A DNA stretch of 64,000 nucleotides, from NCBI RefSeq assembly GCF_963678635.1, contig NC_087062.1:9904670-9968669 (forward strand). The letters run 5' to 3'. Both the position numbers and the translations under genes were made by a program. The stretch comes from Symsagittifera roscoffensis (Eukaryota; Xenacoelomorpha; Acoela; Convolutidae). Below, one piece after another: positions 1-9,605 of this stretch (position 1 is the stretch's first letter; the number at the start of each line of letters is the position of its first letter). The notes beneath the pieces were generated by a model. The model was not told the origin of the DNA and searched no databases. It saw nothing but the letters and a program-made list of their open reading frames with translations.

Positions 1-2
1 AG

Positions 3-983
3 TCAGGCAAACCGGTAGAATATCACCCCGAATTACCAAAGGAGCCTCCAGAGAAAACAATCTTGAAGAAGACCCGAGGGATGCCGATAGGGATAATGCT
101 CAAGTCAAAAATTGTGAGGGAGACGCTCAATGCAAAAGGCTATGATCTCAACCAGGTAGAAACGGATGCACAGATAGATGAAGACTTGATGAGATTACTC
201 GAGAAAATGGCAGACGATAAACCCATGATCAAAGAAAAGGGTAAGGAGGAACCGGAAGACACGATATTGACAAGGAATGAAGTGGGTGGTGGCGAGGACT
301 CCTTAAAAGAAAAATCTGACGGAAAGGAAGTCGTGCAGTCATTAGTTGATAAAATCCCTGATGACATACTTGAGCGGACCCGGGTTAGGAAAAAGAAAGT
401 GACATTTAAGGAGGAGGCTGAACACCTTGGACTAGGACAACAGTCCAGGGAGTGGCCCACAGTGGAAGATTATGCTGGAGAAGAAAAATTGTCCGGGGAG
501 TGTGAAGAATGGGATGAAGATTCGGAGAAGAGCAGCGATGACCAAGATAGTCTCTGCATGATATTGGCAGAAGAAAAGATTAGACACCACGACAGGGAAT
601 TACAAACAGATCTGTCCTCAGGAACCTTCAACTTGGACATGCAGGAAATACGAGGTGGTGAAGAACTTGAAAGGATTGCAGTTTCGAGGAAGCCATTCAG
701 GGAACTATCATGCAATTCAAATGTGAGAACAAATCTGGTGCCAGAAGATGACAAGAAGGTAGTAAGGAGGATAGTATGCGTGAAGCTGAATGACGACGTC
801 CACAACCCTGGGGAGATGAATGGTCAGATAATGGCACTAAAAGAACACGTCAAGGCAAGATATAGGCTGTGGGATCTAATACGGGCCCAAAAGAATGACA
901 AGGTGACAAGTAACCTCTCCAAATGGATCCGGACGGGGTCCAGAGGGAAGGGGACCTGGATGAAGACAGCTACAAGAGCTTGA
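3..983 (+). pseudogene. Pol linker between RNase H and integrase (partial, element P)
   Basis: The frame is open from the first bases of the window to a stop at 981-983. The protein is acidic and Lys/Glu-rich, with no catalytic motif I recognise. It aligns with the M region at 34929-33753: both share blocks such as GMPIGIMLKS, VRETL.AKGYDLNQVET and LNDDVHNPGEMNGQIMAL. In M this block directly follows the RNase H end, so it is a roughly 350-residue linker, much longer than the usual RNase H-integrase connection. The frame is lost just before integrase by a one-base shift at about 1029. I infer a spacer or tether role only. Confidence 0.75.
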
Positions 984-1032
984 GCCAGTTCTACAAAGAC
1001 AGAAAAGATTTACTCTATCACATAGCTGATGG

Positions 1033-1878
1033 GTGGTAGCATGCAAAAGAAAAGATGAGGAGAAGATATTACACAAGCATAACCTCATCATAATGCCACG
1101 GTTGTATCAGACGGAAGTGTTGTTCAGATCGCATGATCAAATGGGGCACCAGGGGATAGACAAGGTGCAACAAAGAATACTTCACAGGTTTGACTTGCCA
1201 GGGTTAAGGAAAGCTTGCGAGAGATTGGTGAATGCATGCCTGGCATGCCTGCAAGTGAAAGACCCAAGGAAGATGAAGTTCCCACTCAAGTCCGTTGAAA
1301 GCTCGGAATTTTACGAGGTTGTGCAGATAGACCATCAAAAGATCTGTATGACAGAATCGGGATATAACCAGATACTGGTCATAATAGATCATTTCACGAA
1401 GTTGGCAGAAGTGGTGCCGTGTCAGACAGCCTCTGCAGAGGAGACTTGTGACCACCTGATAACACATTGGATATCACGGTACGGTTGTCCCATGACGTTT
1501 CATTCGGACAATGGCAAAGCCTTCGTGGGGGATCTGACGAAAGAATTGATGAAGAGGTCACACATTGCTCAAGCGCACTCAACGACCTACCATCCCCAGA
1601 CCAACGGGTTAGTGGAGAGACAGAACAGAACGTTGGTGAACATGCTGAGGGTATACTGCTCAAGATATATGACAGACTGGGATAAATATCTGCTGCAAGT
1701 GGTAGGGGCATACAACAGTACGCAACACTCAACAACAGGAATCAGTCCCTTCCTGATGTTGACGGGCATGGAAAGGGCGATGCCTCTAACATTCTTTTAC
1801 CCAGAATACGAAGGGAAAAAGACATCGCCTCAAGCTTATGTGAAAGAAGCGGTTAAGAGACAGCAAAAAATACGATGA
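1033..1878 (+). pseudogene. Integrase: zinc-binding and catalytic core (element P)
   Basis: This is a retroviral-type integrase that would join element cDNA to host DNA. The N-terminal zinc site is visible as H-x4-H (HDQMGH, residues about 35-40) and C-x2-C (CLAC). The catalytic triad is D100 (VQIDHQ), D159 (HSDNGK) and E195 (LVERQN), giving D-58-D-35-E, the classical spacing. The core is therefore intact in sequence. It ends early at 1876-1878: compared with M, a stretch of about 57 bp (around 1865) is missing at an A-rich site, which shifts the frame. There is no in-frame ATG at the beginning; it was part of a Pol polyprotein. Confidence 0.9.
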
Positions 1879-2700
1879 GAAAATACTGCAAGCGAAACCA
1901 TATGCAATGGGCCAATACGTCTGGGTCTTCCAGAATGTTATACCTCCCAAAGGGACAAAGAAACTGCTTAAGAAATGGTGAGGACTGTTCATGATAACGG
2001 AAGTGCACCAGCAAGGACGGTTCTACCGCTTGAGTACGGAGCGTGCAGCGCATTATGAAAACTTGAAACCTCATGTCCCATCCCCAGAAGACTGGTGCGT
2101 ACCGCAGAATATGGAGGGACTCGAATATCTATTGGTGGAGCCAGCTTGGGAGGTGTACGAAAAGGGCACCAGAGAGAAAAATGATGGCAACGAGGACTTG
2201 AGTTTGGATGACAATGAAAAGATAAAAGCAGACTAAGAGGCGGAATCCTTTGTGATAGAAGACTGGAACGATCCGGAGCAGGACGAGGTGCCAAAATGGA
2301 CGGAACCAGACTTGCCGATAACAGCAGGAACCAGGAGTGGTAATCGCAAACGGACAGGCATGAGGTACAATAGGTACGGGGATGACTTCTTGATTGACAA
2401 GATACAGCCTGATGAATTGAGCGACGAGTTACTGAGTGTGGGCGAATTGGTGGCAGACAATGAATGGCAAATCATCAACGACAGCAAACACTACCCGAAG
2501 GAAAAGGGAGAACACAAACTTGAGAATACTAGAGTGGCTGCGTGATGTCAAGAGCAAAGGAGATGAAGGGCAAAGCATCCAGCAGGTCGACGTGTCAGCA
2601 GAACAACACGTGAAAACGGAAGATCGCCTCTTCGGATGGACGCCAGCCGACAGGCCGCTCGAAATACCACCAGATAATTTAGACTCAGCATCATCGACGG
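1879..2700 (+). pseudogene. Integrase C-terminal region, broken (element P)
   Basis: Pieces in different frames match the M protein downstream of the integrase core. First comes a GQYVWVFQN / PPKGTKKLL / GPFMITEVHQQGRFYRL-type block, which is the small SH3-like C-terminal fold of Ty3/gypsy integrases (a stop at about 1979 in P). Then an acidic extension leads to a DDFLIDKIQPDELSDELL block at about 2385-2450. A stop at 2234-2236 and a deletion near 2505 break the frame again. The acidic extension is not a chromodomain I can recognise. Confidence 0.7.
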
Positions 2701-2718
2701 GGACGTCGATGAATATTT

Positions 2719-3333
2719 TTGTCCGGGAGTGGGGTAGGACTTACCCACACCGAAAATTTGATGATGAAGAAACTCAGGGAAGTAAGAGAGACCAACGGCC
2801 TAGAACTGGGCGAAGAAGAGGCCAAGCCTACCATAGGACGAAATATCAAAACGAAATTTGAAATATCCAATGAATACTCGGAGAACATCCTGATAACGGA
2901 CAGCGACTTCATTCTGTCAGACAGGACTAGCGCGATCTGTAAAACTGCAGACATGAGCTTCAAATCGAGACTAGAGTCCGACTTCAAGAGAGAATACCAG
3001 AACGTGGAAATTCTATTCAGACAGAGACCGGGGCTGGGAGGAATGGCTGCGCTTCCTCCATCAGTGGCACAAGTCCCGGGCAAATACCTGTGGTTTCTGG
3101 TAACGAGGGTCAATGAAAGGAACACGATAGATCCTGAGCACGTGATGTTAGCACTAACGAGGCTGAGAGACTTCATGATTGAGAGAGGGATAGCGGAGGT
3201 CTCGATGCCTGTTCATGACCCAAACAGGGGCAAGTTGAGCCCAAGAAAGTTATATGCCATCCTACACGTGGTCTTCGCAGAAACGGAGATAATGGCACAC
3301 CTACACAAGAAATACTACTTGAGTATCGTCTGA
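2719..3333 (+). pseudogene. Macro-like domain, copy 1 (C-terminal end of Pol, element P)
   Basis: About 200 residues follow the integrase tail. The second half reads like the OARD1/TARG1/Poa1p group of macro domains, which bind or remove ADP-ribose. In order I see a SDFILSD strand, a TSAIC strand, the LEADFKREY helix position (here LESDFKREY), a KYLWFLVTR strand, an EHVMLALTRLRDFM helix and an EVSMPVHDPN loop. The family's glycine-rich GAG loop and the GCGLD loop are replaced by MSFKSRLE and DPNRGKL, so ordinary hydrolase activity is doubtful. The similarity is by eye to the family pattern, not a search result. Confidence 0.6.
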
Positions 3334-3620
3334 GCTACGGGTGGAAAACGGAGGCCTTGAGTTGGGGGTACATGGGGATCTCGAGTAAGGGTACATGTGG
3401 ATCTCGAAGCAAGTAGATGGATTTAACGTAATTGGCATGACAATTATAATTGAAAAAGTTGCAGGTGCTAAAACATTAAATGAATCTGCATGCTCTGAAA
3501 AATCTTCCAATTAAACTATTTTAGTAAAACAAATGGAGGGATAATGTTTTAACCACATTAATGGGGCGGTTTAGGTTAGGTTAGGGTAGGGCTTGAGCAA
3601 CACCTCAGTCTAAAACGTGG

Positions 3621-3633
3621 ATTTTACTTTCAG
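3621..3633 (+). promoter_or_regulatory. Putative 3' splice site upstream of ORF2 (copy 1)
   Basis: ATTTTACTTTCAG followed by ATTGATTTG has the pyrimidine run and CAG of a metazoan 3' splice site. The same site is at 7573-7585 and 9368-9380. M has TTATTTTTAG before the same ATTGATTTG (31077 on the minus strand). It would allow a spliced subgenomic RNA for ORF2. Function is inferred. Confidence 0.4.
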
Positions 3634-3750
3634 ATTGATTTGTTAATTCGAGTTGACGACCTAGATACACTCATTGGAAAGAGAAAAAAAAGTCTTGAAC
3701 AAAGTTCACGATCAGCAACATTCGAAAGAGATATTTCTCAAGTACTCATG

Positions 3751-3829
3751 TTGGTTAGTACGGTAATACTCAAGTTGGTTAGTACGGTAATACTCAAGTT
3801 GGTTGGTACGGTAATACTCCAGTTGGTTA
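3751..3829 (+). repeat. 24-bp minisatellite in the ORF2 leader, copy 1
   Basis: About 3.3 units of TTGGTTAGTACGGTAATACT plus CAAG stand in tandem, about 30 bp before the ORF2 start at 3859. Homologous arrays are at 7703-7798 (4 units) and 9498-9569 (3 units plus a partial). Confidence 0.9.
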
Positions 3830-3858
3830 GTGCGCAAGATCATCTAGAAACCGTAAAA

Positions 3859-6303
3859 ATGGCAGATCAATTTTGGAAATCCATGCCTGCGGCGCTGAAG
3901 AGGCCTACGCTCGATGATTTGTACAGACGCTTGAGGGACCTGGACTACACCCAAGTGGATGAGAGGATGGCAGTGATGTTCAACGCCATCCTGCAGTTAG
4001 AGGAGCAAGTTGAATGCAGGGAGTCCGCGACAGAAGCTGTCTTGATGGTCGGCTACACCAAAGAAGGGATATCCAATCAAGAACAGACCAGGTGGTCGTC
4101 CTGTAATGTGGATGGAGGGGTGAGAGGATTCGACATGGCAAGAAATCCTGGCTTGAGCAACAACACTGAGTACGGCTCGGGAGAGTTCCCATTGCCGACC
4201 AGACCAGCGGCAAGATCCGCGGGCTAATCCACGAGCAAGCCACCTTCTATGATGCGAGCACAGCAAACAGAGGAGACGTATACTGACCTCAGTAACCTGA
4301 AGAGGGTACTTGAGAGGGCTCAGAGGGAGAAGAATAAAGCGAATCTTGACCGGGATAGCCTGAAACTCGAGAGGGATCAGGCGAATCTGGAGAGAGACCA
4401 AGCGATCCTTGAGAGGGACCAGGCGCGGCGTGACCTTGATATGTTGAAAGCAGAGTACCAGCAAGAACAAAGGGTGCGAGAGAACGAGGCGAATTGCGAG
4501 CAGTTGAAGTCGGAACTTGAAAAGATACAGCGGCGACAACGAGAGTTCGACAGGATAAAGGAAAAGGGGACCAGGACTACGGAGCGAGCTGCTGCAGGCT
4601 CAAGGCCGGAGTCACTTATGGAGGTGGATGAGGCTCCCAGGTCAGAGGGACGATTCAACTCAGACCGCGCGGCTCAAGAGCACATAAACGAGGGAAGAGA
4701 AGTGTAGATACCAACCGAGACAGTGTCCTCCCTGCGTGGTTTGGAGACACAACCGATACGCCCACTGATGGACGTGGCACTGCCGGGATATACTCCGAGC
4801 TCAACCCCGAGCAGCAGTCAGGTGAGCGGGAGGTCGTCACGTCTCAAGGAATTAAATGAGAGGCTACAGCTGAGAAATCGTGAAAGTCCAACTAGAGTGG
4901 AGCTACCTCAGACTTGGAGGGAGCAACCGGTCAGGAATGTGGTGATCGCAAGCTATAAGAAGAACACGAATGGCAGATATCACAGGCACAACCGCATGGA
5001 ATGGAACGCGGCGCAGCGGGCGAGAAGGGATTGTTTCCATGACGCGTCTTGGGCTGAATACTATACACAGCCACGAATAGCGGAGGTTGCAGTTCACCTG
5101 ATTGTAGGGGACAACCTGATACGGGTGCTGACCCGGATCCAGTCGCACTGGCAGACTGGAGTCTTGAGTTTCGCTGGAGCCGCAACGCCGCAGATGTTGG
5201 CATCACTCGAGATGCTGGTGATGGCAAGAATGTATACAGTGACTCTAATGATGGGGAATAATGACGTGTCCAGAGGGGAGTCAAGAAAAGTGATGAGGCT
5301 ACATGATAAAATGAGCTGCATTCTGGAGGAGTTGCGGATTCAGATGGATCCCGCCATACTCACGATTTGCACCACCCTTATAACATGAAGGCCGACCAAC
5401 ATTCGATGGAAATGAATGAGAAAGTGCGGAACCTGAACGAAATAATCAGGCAGATACATCAGATGAGTGTCCTTCCCTTCAGATTGTTGGACGTAGCAGA
5501 CCAGATGGAGCGATCCTTCCCTGAGGATGTGTCTTCAGACTGAATCCATTTTTACAGACCTAGGGGTGTGGAGTGGTTGAACAACGTTTTCCAGAGGCAC
5601 ATAAGTGCGTTGGAGGCATATCTGCTTGAAACGGCCCAATTCACATTCGGTTCACCCCCAAATCCCCCTTTCCTTGCCACAAGACCCCTGTCCAGTCGCC
5701 TGGGAGCAAGAGTCGACTCAAGAGACAGCTTGAGGAGCAGCCGGACCAGATTACCGGGTTCCACGCCGATGGAAGCCGAGGAAGCAAAGTCATCGACGCC
5801 CCAAAGTTCAGTGGTATCCTCACTGGTTGTGGTAGATAGCAAGAGAGTGGAGAGACCCGCGGAGACAAGCCGAACACGATATCTGGAGAAAATAAAGGAG
5901 TTGGACCTGGAGGATCTGGAGTTTAGACAGGAGTTGGCGGAGGCCCTGGGACTCAAGCACGTGTCACACGAGGATTTGAGCCGACACCATTGCGTGAATT
6001 GGTTAAAAGCCCACGAATTGCATTTCTCGAGAGCAAGAATGATGGAGACGGCTGATCTGACTGGGATCTCCATGAGATCAGTCATGGGGCCGATCAATTA
6101 CAGACCTCTCAAGTTGCTGGGGAGTCTGGGACTCATAGTGGAGCCCCCCAAGCACCGAACAAGTATTGCGAGAATCAGATTGGCAACTCCCGCGCAGTTG
6201 AGGGTAGTAGATAAGCTATTGGAACCGAAAGAGATGGAACTACCAGACGCCGCTTACGAGGGTGCGAATTTGGCAGACGACCCAAGATATGGAAAACCCT
6301 GCG
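3859..6303 (+). pseudogene. ORF2 copy 1: coiled coil + SGNH hydrolase, broken and truncated (element P)
   Basis: The likely start is the ATG at 3859 (MADQFWKSMP), just after the minisatellite. The N-terminal part (3859-4227) ends at a TAA. It is followed by a charged coiled coil with LERDQAx heptads (4249-4707) and an SGNH hydrolase domain (4723-5543). The SGNH blocks are recognisable (GDNLIR in place of GDSLLR, a glycine block, GNNDVS in place of GTNDVS, and a DxxH block with a stop at about 5541), so this copy has lost the nucleophile serine. The frame then continues (5568-6303) into the Pro/Ser-rich linker and start of the second domain, and fuses in frame at 6303 to an integrase-tail fragment. 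Confidence 0.75.
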
Positions 6304-7299
6304 GGGATGACTTCTTGATTGACAAGATACAGCCTGATGAATTGAGCGACGAGTTACTAAGTGTGGGCGAATTGGTGGCAGACGATGAATGGCAAATCAT
6401 CAACGACAGCGAGCACTACCCGAAGGAAGACTACTCCACACCAGAACAAGAAACAGATCTGGAGCAGAGCGAGATAGAGAGGAGGGAGAACACAAACTTG
6501 AGAATACTAGAGTGGATGCGTGATGTCAAGAGCAAAGGAGATGAATGGCAAAGCATCCAGCAGGTCGACGTGTCAGCAGAACAACACAAGAAAACTCGGC
6601 TGGACGGCAATCGACAGGCCGCTCGAAATACGACCAGATAGTTTATACCCAGCATCATCGACGGGGACGTCGATAAATATTTTTGTCCGGGGAGTGCGGG
6701 TAGGACTTACCCACACCAAAAACTTGATGATAAAGAAACTCAGAGAAGTAAGAGAGACCAGCGGGCTAGAACTGGACGAGAAAGAGGCCGAGCCTACCAT
6801 AGGACGAAACTTCAAAACAAAGTTTGAAATACCCAATGAATAATCGGAGAGCATCCTGATAACGAACAGCGACTTCATTCTGTCAGACAGGACTAGCGCG
6901 ATCTGTAAAACTGCAGACATGAGCTTCAAATCGAGACTAGAGGCCGACTTCAAGAGAGAATACCAGAACGTGGAGTTTCTATTCAGACCCAGACCGGGGC
7001 TGGGAGGAATGGCTGCGCTTCCCCCATCAGTGGCACAAGTCCCGGGCAAATACCTGTGCTTTTTGGTAACGAGGGTCAATGAAAGGAATACGATAGATCC
7101 TGAGGACGTGATGTTAGCACTAACGAGGCTGAGAGACTTCAAGATTGAGAGAGGGATAGTGGAGGTCTCGATGCCTGTTTATGACCCAAACAGCGGCAAG
7201 TTGAGCCCAAGAGAGTTATATGCCATCCTACACGTGGTCTTGGCAGAAACGGAGATAATGGTACACCTACACAAGAAATACTATTTGAGTATCGCCTGA
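6304..7299 (+). pseudogene. Integrase tail and macro-like domain, copy 2 (element P)
   Basis: The first 338 bp encode the acidic integrase tail in the frame that continues from ORF2 copy 1. That frame stops at 6641. The macro-like domain then lies in another frame at about 6645-7299, with a stop at 6841-6843. It is colinear with copy 1 and with M: SDFILSD, LEADFKREY, KYLCFLVTR, EVSMPVYDPN and a C-terminal HKKYYLSIA. Differences from copy 1 are scattered base changes, consistent with duplication followed by decay. Confidence 0.7.
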
Positions 7300-7702
7300 G
7301 CTACGGTTGGACAACGGAGGTCTTGAGTTGGGGGTACATGGCATCTCCAGTAAGGGTAAATGGGGATCTCGAAGCAGGTAGATGAATTTTAATTGGCATG
7401 ACAATTATAATTGAAAGAGTTGACGGTGCTAAAACATTAATTGAATCTGCATGCTCTTAAAAAACTTCCAATTGAACTAATTTAATAAAACAAATGAAGG
7501 GATACTGTTTAAACCACAATAATGAGGGGGGGGTTTTAGGTTAGGGACATAACACATCAGTCTAAAAAGTGGATTTTACTTTCAGATTGATTTGTTAAAT
7601 CGAGTTGACGACCTAGATACACTCATTGGAAAGAGAAAAGAAGGTCTTGAACAAAGTTTACAATCAGCAACATTCGAAAAAGATATTTCTCAAGTACTCA
7701 AG

Positions 7703-7798
7703 TTGGTTAGTACGGTAATACTTAAGTTGGTTAGTACGGTAATACTCAAGTTGGTTAGTACGGTAATACTCAAGTTGGTTGGTACGGTAATACTCAAG
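7703..7798 (+). repeat. 24-bp minisatellite in the ORF2 leader, copy 2
   Basis: Four units of 24 bp, each ending ACTCAAG or CTTAAG, directly precede the ORF2 start at 7819. Confidence 0.9.
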
Positions 7799-7818
7799 AT
7801 CATCTGGAAATCGTAAAA

Positions 7819-8575
7819 ATGGCAGATCAATTTTGGAAATCCATGCCTGCGGCGCTGAAGAGGCCTACGCTCGATGACTTGTACAGACGCTTGAGGAACC
7901 TGGACTACACCCAAGTGGATGAGAGGATGGCAGTGATGTTGAACGACATCCTGCAGTTAGAGGAGCAAGGTGAATGCAGGGAGTCCGCGACAGAAGCTGT
8001 CTTGATGGTCGGCTACACCAAAGAAGGGATATCCAATGAAGAACAGACCAGTCCTGTAATGTGGCTGGAGGGATGAGAGGAATCGACTTGGCAAGAAATC
8101 CTGGCTTGAGCAACTACACTGAGTACGGCGCGGGAGAGTTCCCATTACCGACCAGACCAGCGGCAAGATCCGCGGGCCAATCCACGAGCAAGCCACCTTC
8201 TATGATGCGAGCACAGCAAACATAGGAGACGTATCCTGACCTCAGTAACCTGAAGAGGGAACTTGAGAGGGCGTAGAGGGAGAAGAATAAAGCGAATCTT
8301 GACCGGGATAGCATGAAACTCGAAAGGGATCAGGCGACTCTGGAGAGAGACCAAGCGATCCTTGAGAGAGACCAGGCGCGGCGTGACCTTGATATGTTGA
8401 AAGCAGAGTACCAGCAAGAACAAAGGGTGCGAGAGAACGAGGCGAACTGCGAACAATTGAAGTCGGAACTTGAAAAGATACAGCGGCGACAACGAGAGTT
8501 CGACAGGCAAAAGGAAAAGGGGACCAGGACTACGGAGCGAGCTGCTGCAGGCTCAAGGCCGGAGTCACGTATGGA
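7819..8575 (+). pseudogene. ORF2 copy 2: N-terminus and coiled coil only (element P)
   Basis: The ATG at 7819 begins the same MADQFWKSMP protein. The frame is lost at about 8051 by a small deletion after EEQTS, and a stop lies at 8223-8225. The heptad coiled coil is open at 8313-8575. No SGNH domain is present because the unit is cut at 8575 by the second internal junction. Confidence 0.7.
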
Positions 8576-9090
8576 GGCCGGAGCCTACCATAGGACGAAA
8601 CTTCAAAACAAAATTTGAAATACCCAATGAATACTCGGAGAACATCCTGATAACGAACAGCGACTTCATTTTGTCAGACAGGACTAGCGCGATCTGTATA
8701 ACTGCAGAGATGAGCTTCAAATCGAGACTAGAGGCCGACTTCAAGAGAGAATACCAGAACTTTGAAATTCTATTCAGACAGAGACCGGGGCTGGGAGGAA
8801 TGGCTGCGCTTCCCCCATCAGTGGCACAAGTCCCGGGCAAATACCTGTGCTTTCTGGTAACGAGGGTCAATGAAAGGAATACGATAGATCCTGAGCACGT
8901 GATGTTAGCACTAACGAGGCTGAGAGACTTCATGATTGAGAGAGGGATAGTGGAGGTCTCGATGCCTGTTTATGACCCAAACAGGGGCAAGTTGAGCCCA
9001 AGAGAGTTATATGCCATCCTACACGTGGTCTTCGCAGAAACGGAGATAATGGTACACCTACACAAGAAATACTACTTGAGTATCGCCTGA
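8576..9090 (+). pseudogene. Macro-like domain, copy 3 (element P)
   Basis: After the junction the frame 8590-9090 is open to the normal pol stop and encodes the complete core of the macro-like domain. It has TSAICI, LEADFKREY, GGMAALPPSVAQVPGKY, FLVTRVNERN and EVSMPVYDPNRGK. It is the least damaged of the three copies in P. The upstream integrase tail is missing, so it is joined to coiled-coil sequence, in a different frame from the coiled coil. Confidence 0.65.
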
Positions 9091-9497
9091 GCTACGGTTG
9101 GACAACGGAGGTCTTGAGTTGGGGGTACATGGGGATCTCGAGTAAGGGTACATGGGGATCTCGAAGCAGCTAGATGGATTTTAACGTAATTGGCATGACA
9201 TTTATAATTGAAAGAGTTGATGGTGCTAAAACAATAAATGAATCTGCATGCTCTTAAAAAACTTCCAATTGAACTACTTTAGTAAAACAAATGGAGGAAT
9301 AATGTTTTAATCACAATAATGGAAGGGGGTTTAGGTTAGGGACATAACACATCAGTCTAAAAAGTGGATTTTACTTTCAGATTGATGTGTTAAATCGAGT
9401 TGACGACCTAGATACACTCATTGGAAAGAGAAAAGAAGGTCCTGAACAAAGTTCACGATCAGCAAAATTCGAAAGAGATATTTCTCAAAAACTCAAG

Positions 9498-9569
9498 TTG
9501 GTTAGTACGGTAATACTCAAGTTGGTTAGTACGGTATTACTCAAGTTGGTTGGTACGGTAATACTCAAG
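9498..9569 (+). repeat. 24-bp minisatellite in the ORF2 leader, copy 3
   Basis: Three full 24-bp units and a partial one precede the ORF2 ATG at 9606. One unit carries GGTATTACTC instead of GGTAATACTC. Confidence 0.9.
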
Positions 9570-9605
9570 TTGGTTAGTGCGCAAGATCATCTAGAAATCG
9601 TAAAA

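Larger units (their letters stand above)
3334..3858 (+). other. Pol-ORF2 intergenic segment, copy 1
   Basis: This 525-bp stretch is non-coding between the macro-like domain and ORF2. It holds TTGAGTTGGGGGTACATGG-type repeats just after the pol stop, a short TTAGG-like run at about 3566-3590, a splice-acceptor-like sequence at 3621-3633 and a 24-bp minisatellite at 3751-3829. Similar segments recur at 7300-7818 and 9091-9605, and on the other strand at 30860-31348. Confidence 0.7.
2382..6303 (+). repeat. Internal tandem unit A of element P
   Basis: This segment runs from the DDFLIDKIQ block of the integrase tail through the macro-like domain and ORF2 up to the block ending DDPRYGKPCG. At 6303 the sequence jumps straight back to the DDFLIDKIQ block. 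The normal continuation of ORF2 is seen in unit C (about 11995) and in M. The two parental sequences share only CGG at the join. Confidence 0.85.
6304..8575 (+). repeat. Internal tandem unit B of element P (shortened)
   Basis: The unit starts again at the DDFLIDKIQ block, runs through macro-like copy 2, the minisatellite and ORF2 N-terminus, and stops within the coiled coil at about 8575. There the sequence jumps to the pol block reading AYHRTKL in one frame and EPTIGRNFKTKFE in the other. The join shares GAGG between the two parents. Confidence 0.85.

Noticed and set aside
3566-3592. TTAGG-type telomere-like run (also near 7535 and 9333)
   Set aside because: Only two or three imperfect units inside an element leader, and the matching M segment (near 31110) lacks an array. 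Not a telomere or telomere-targeted junction.
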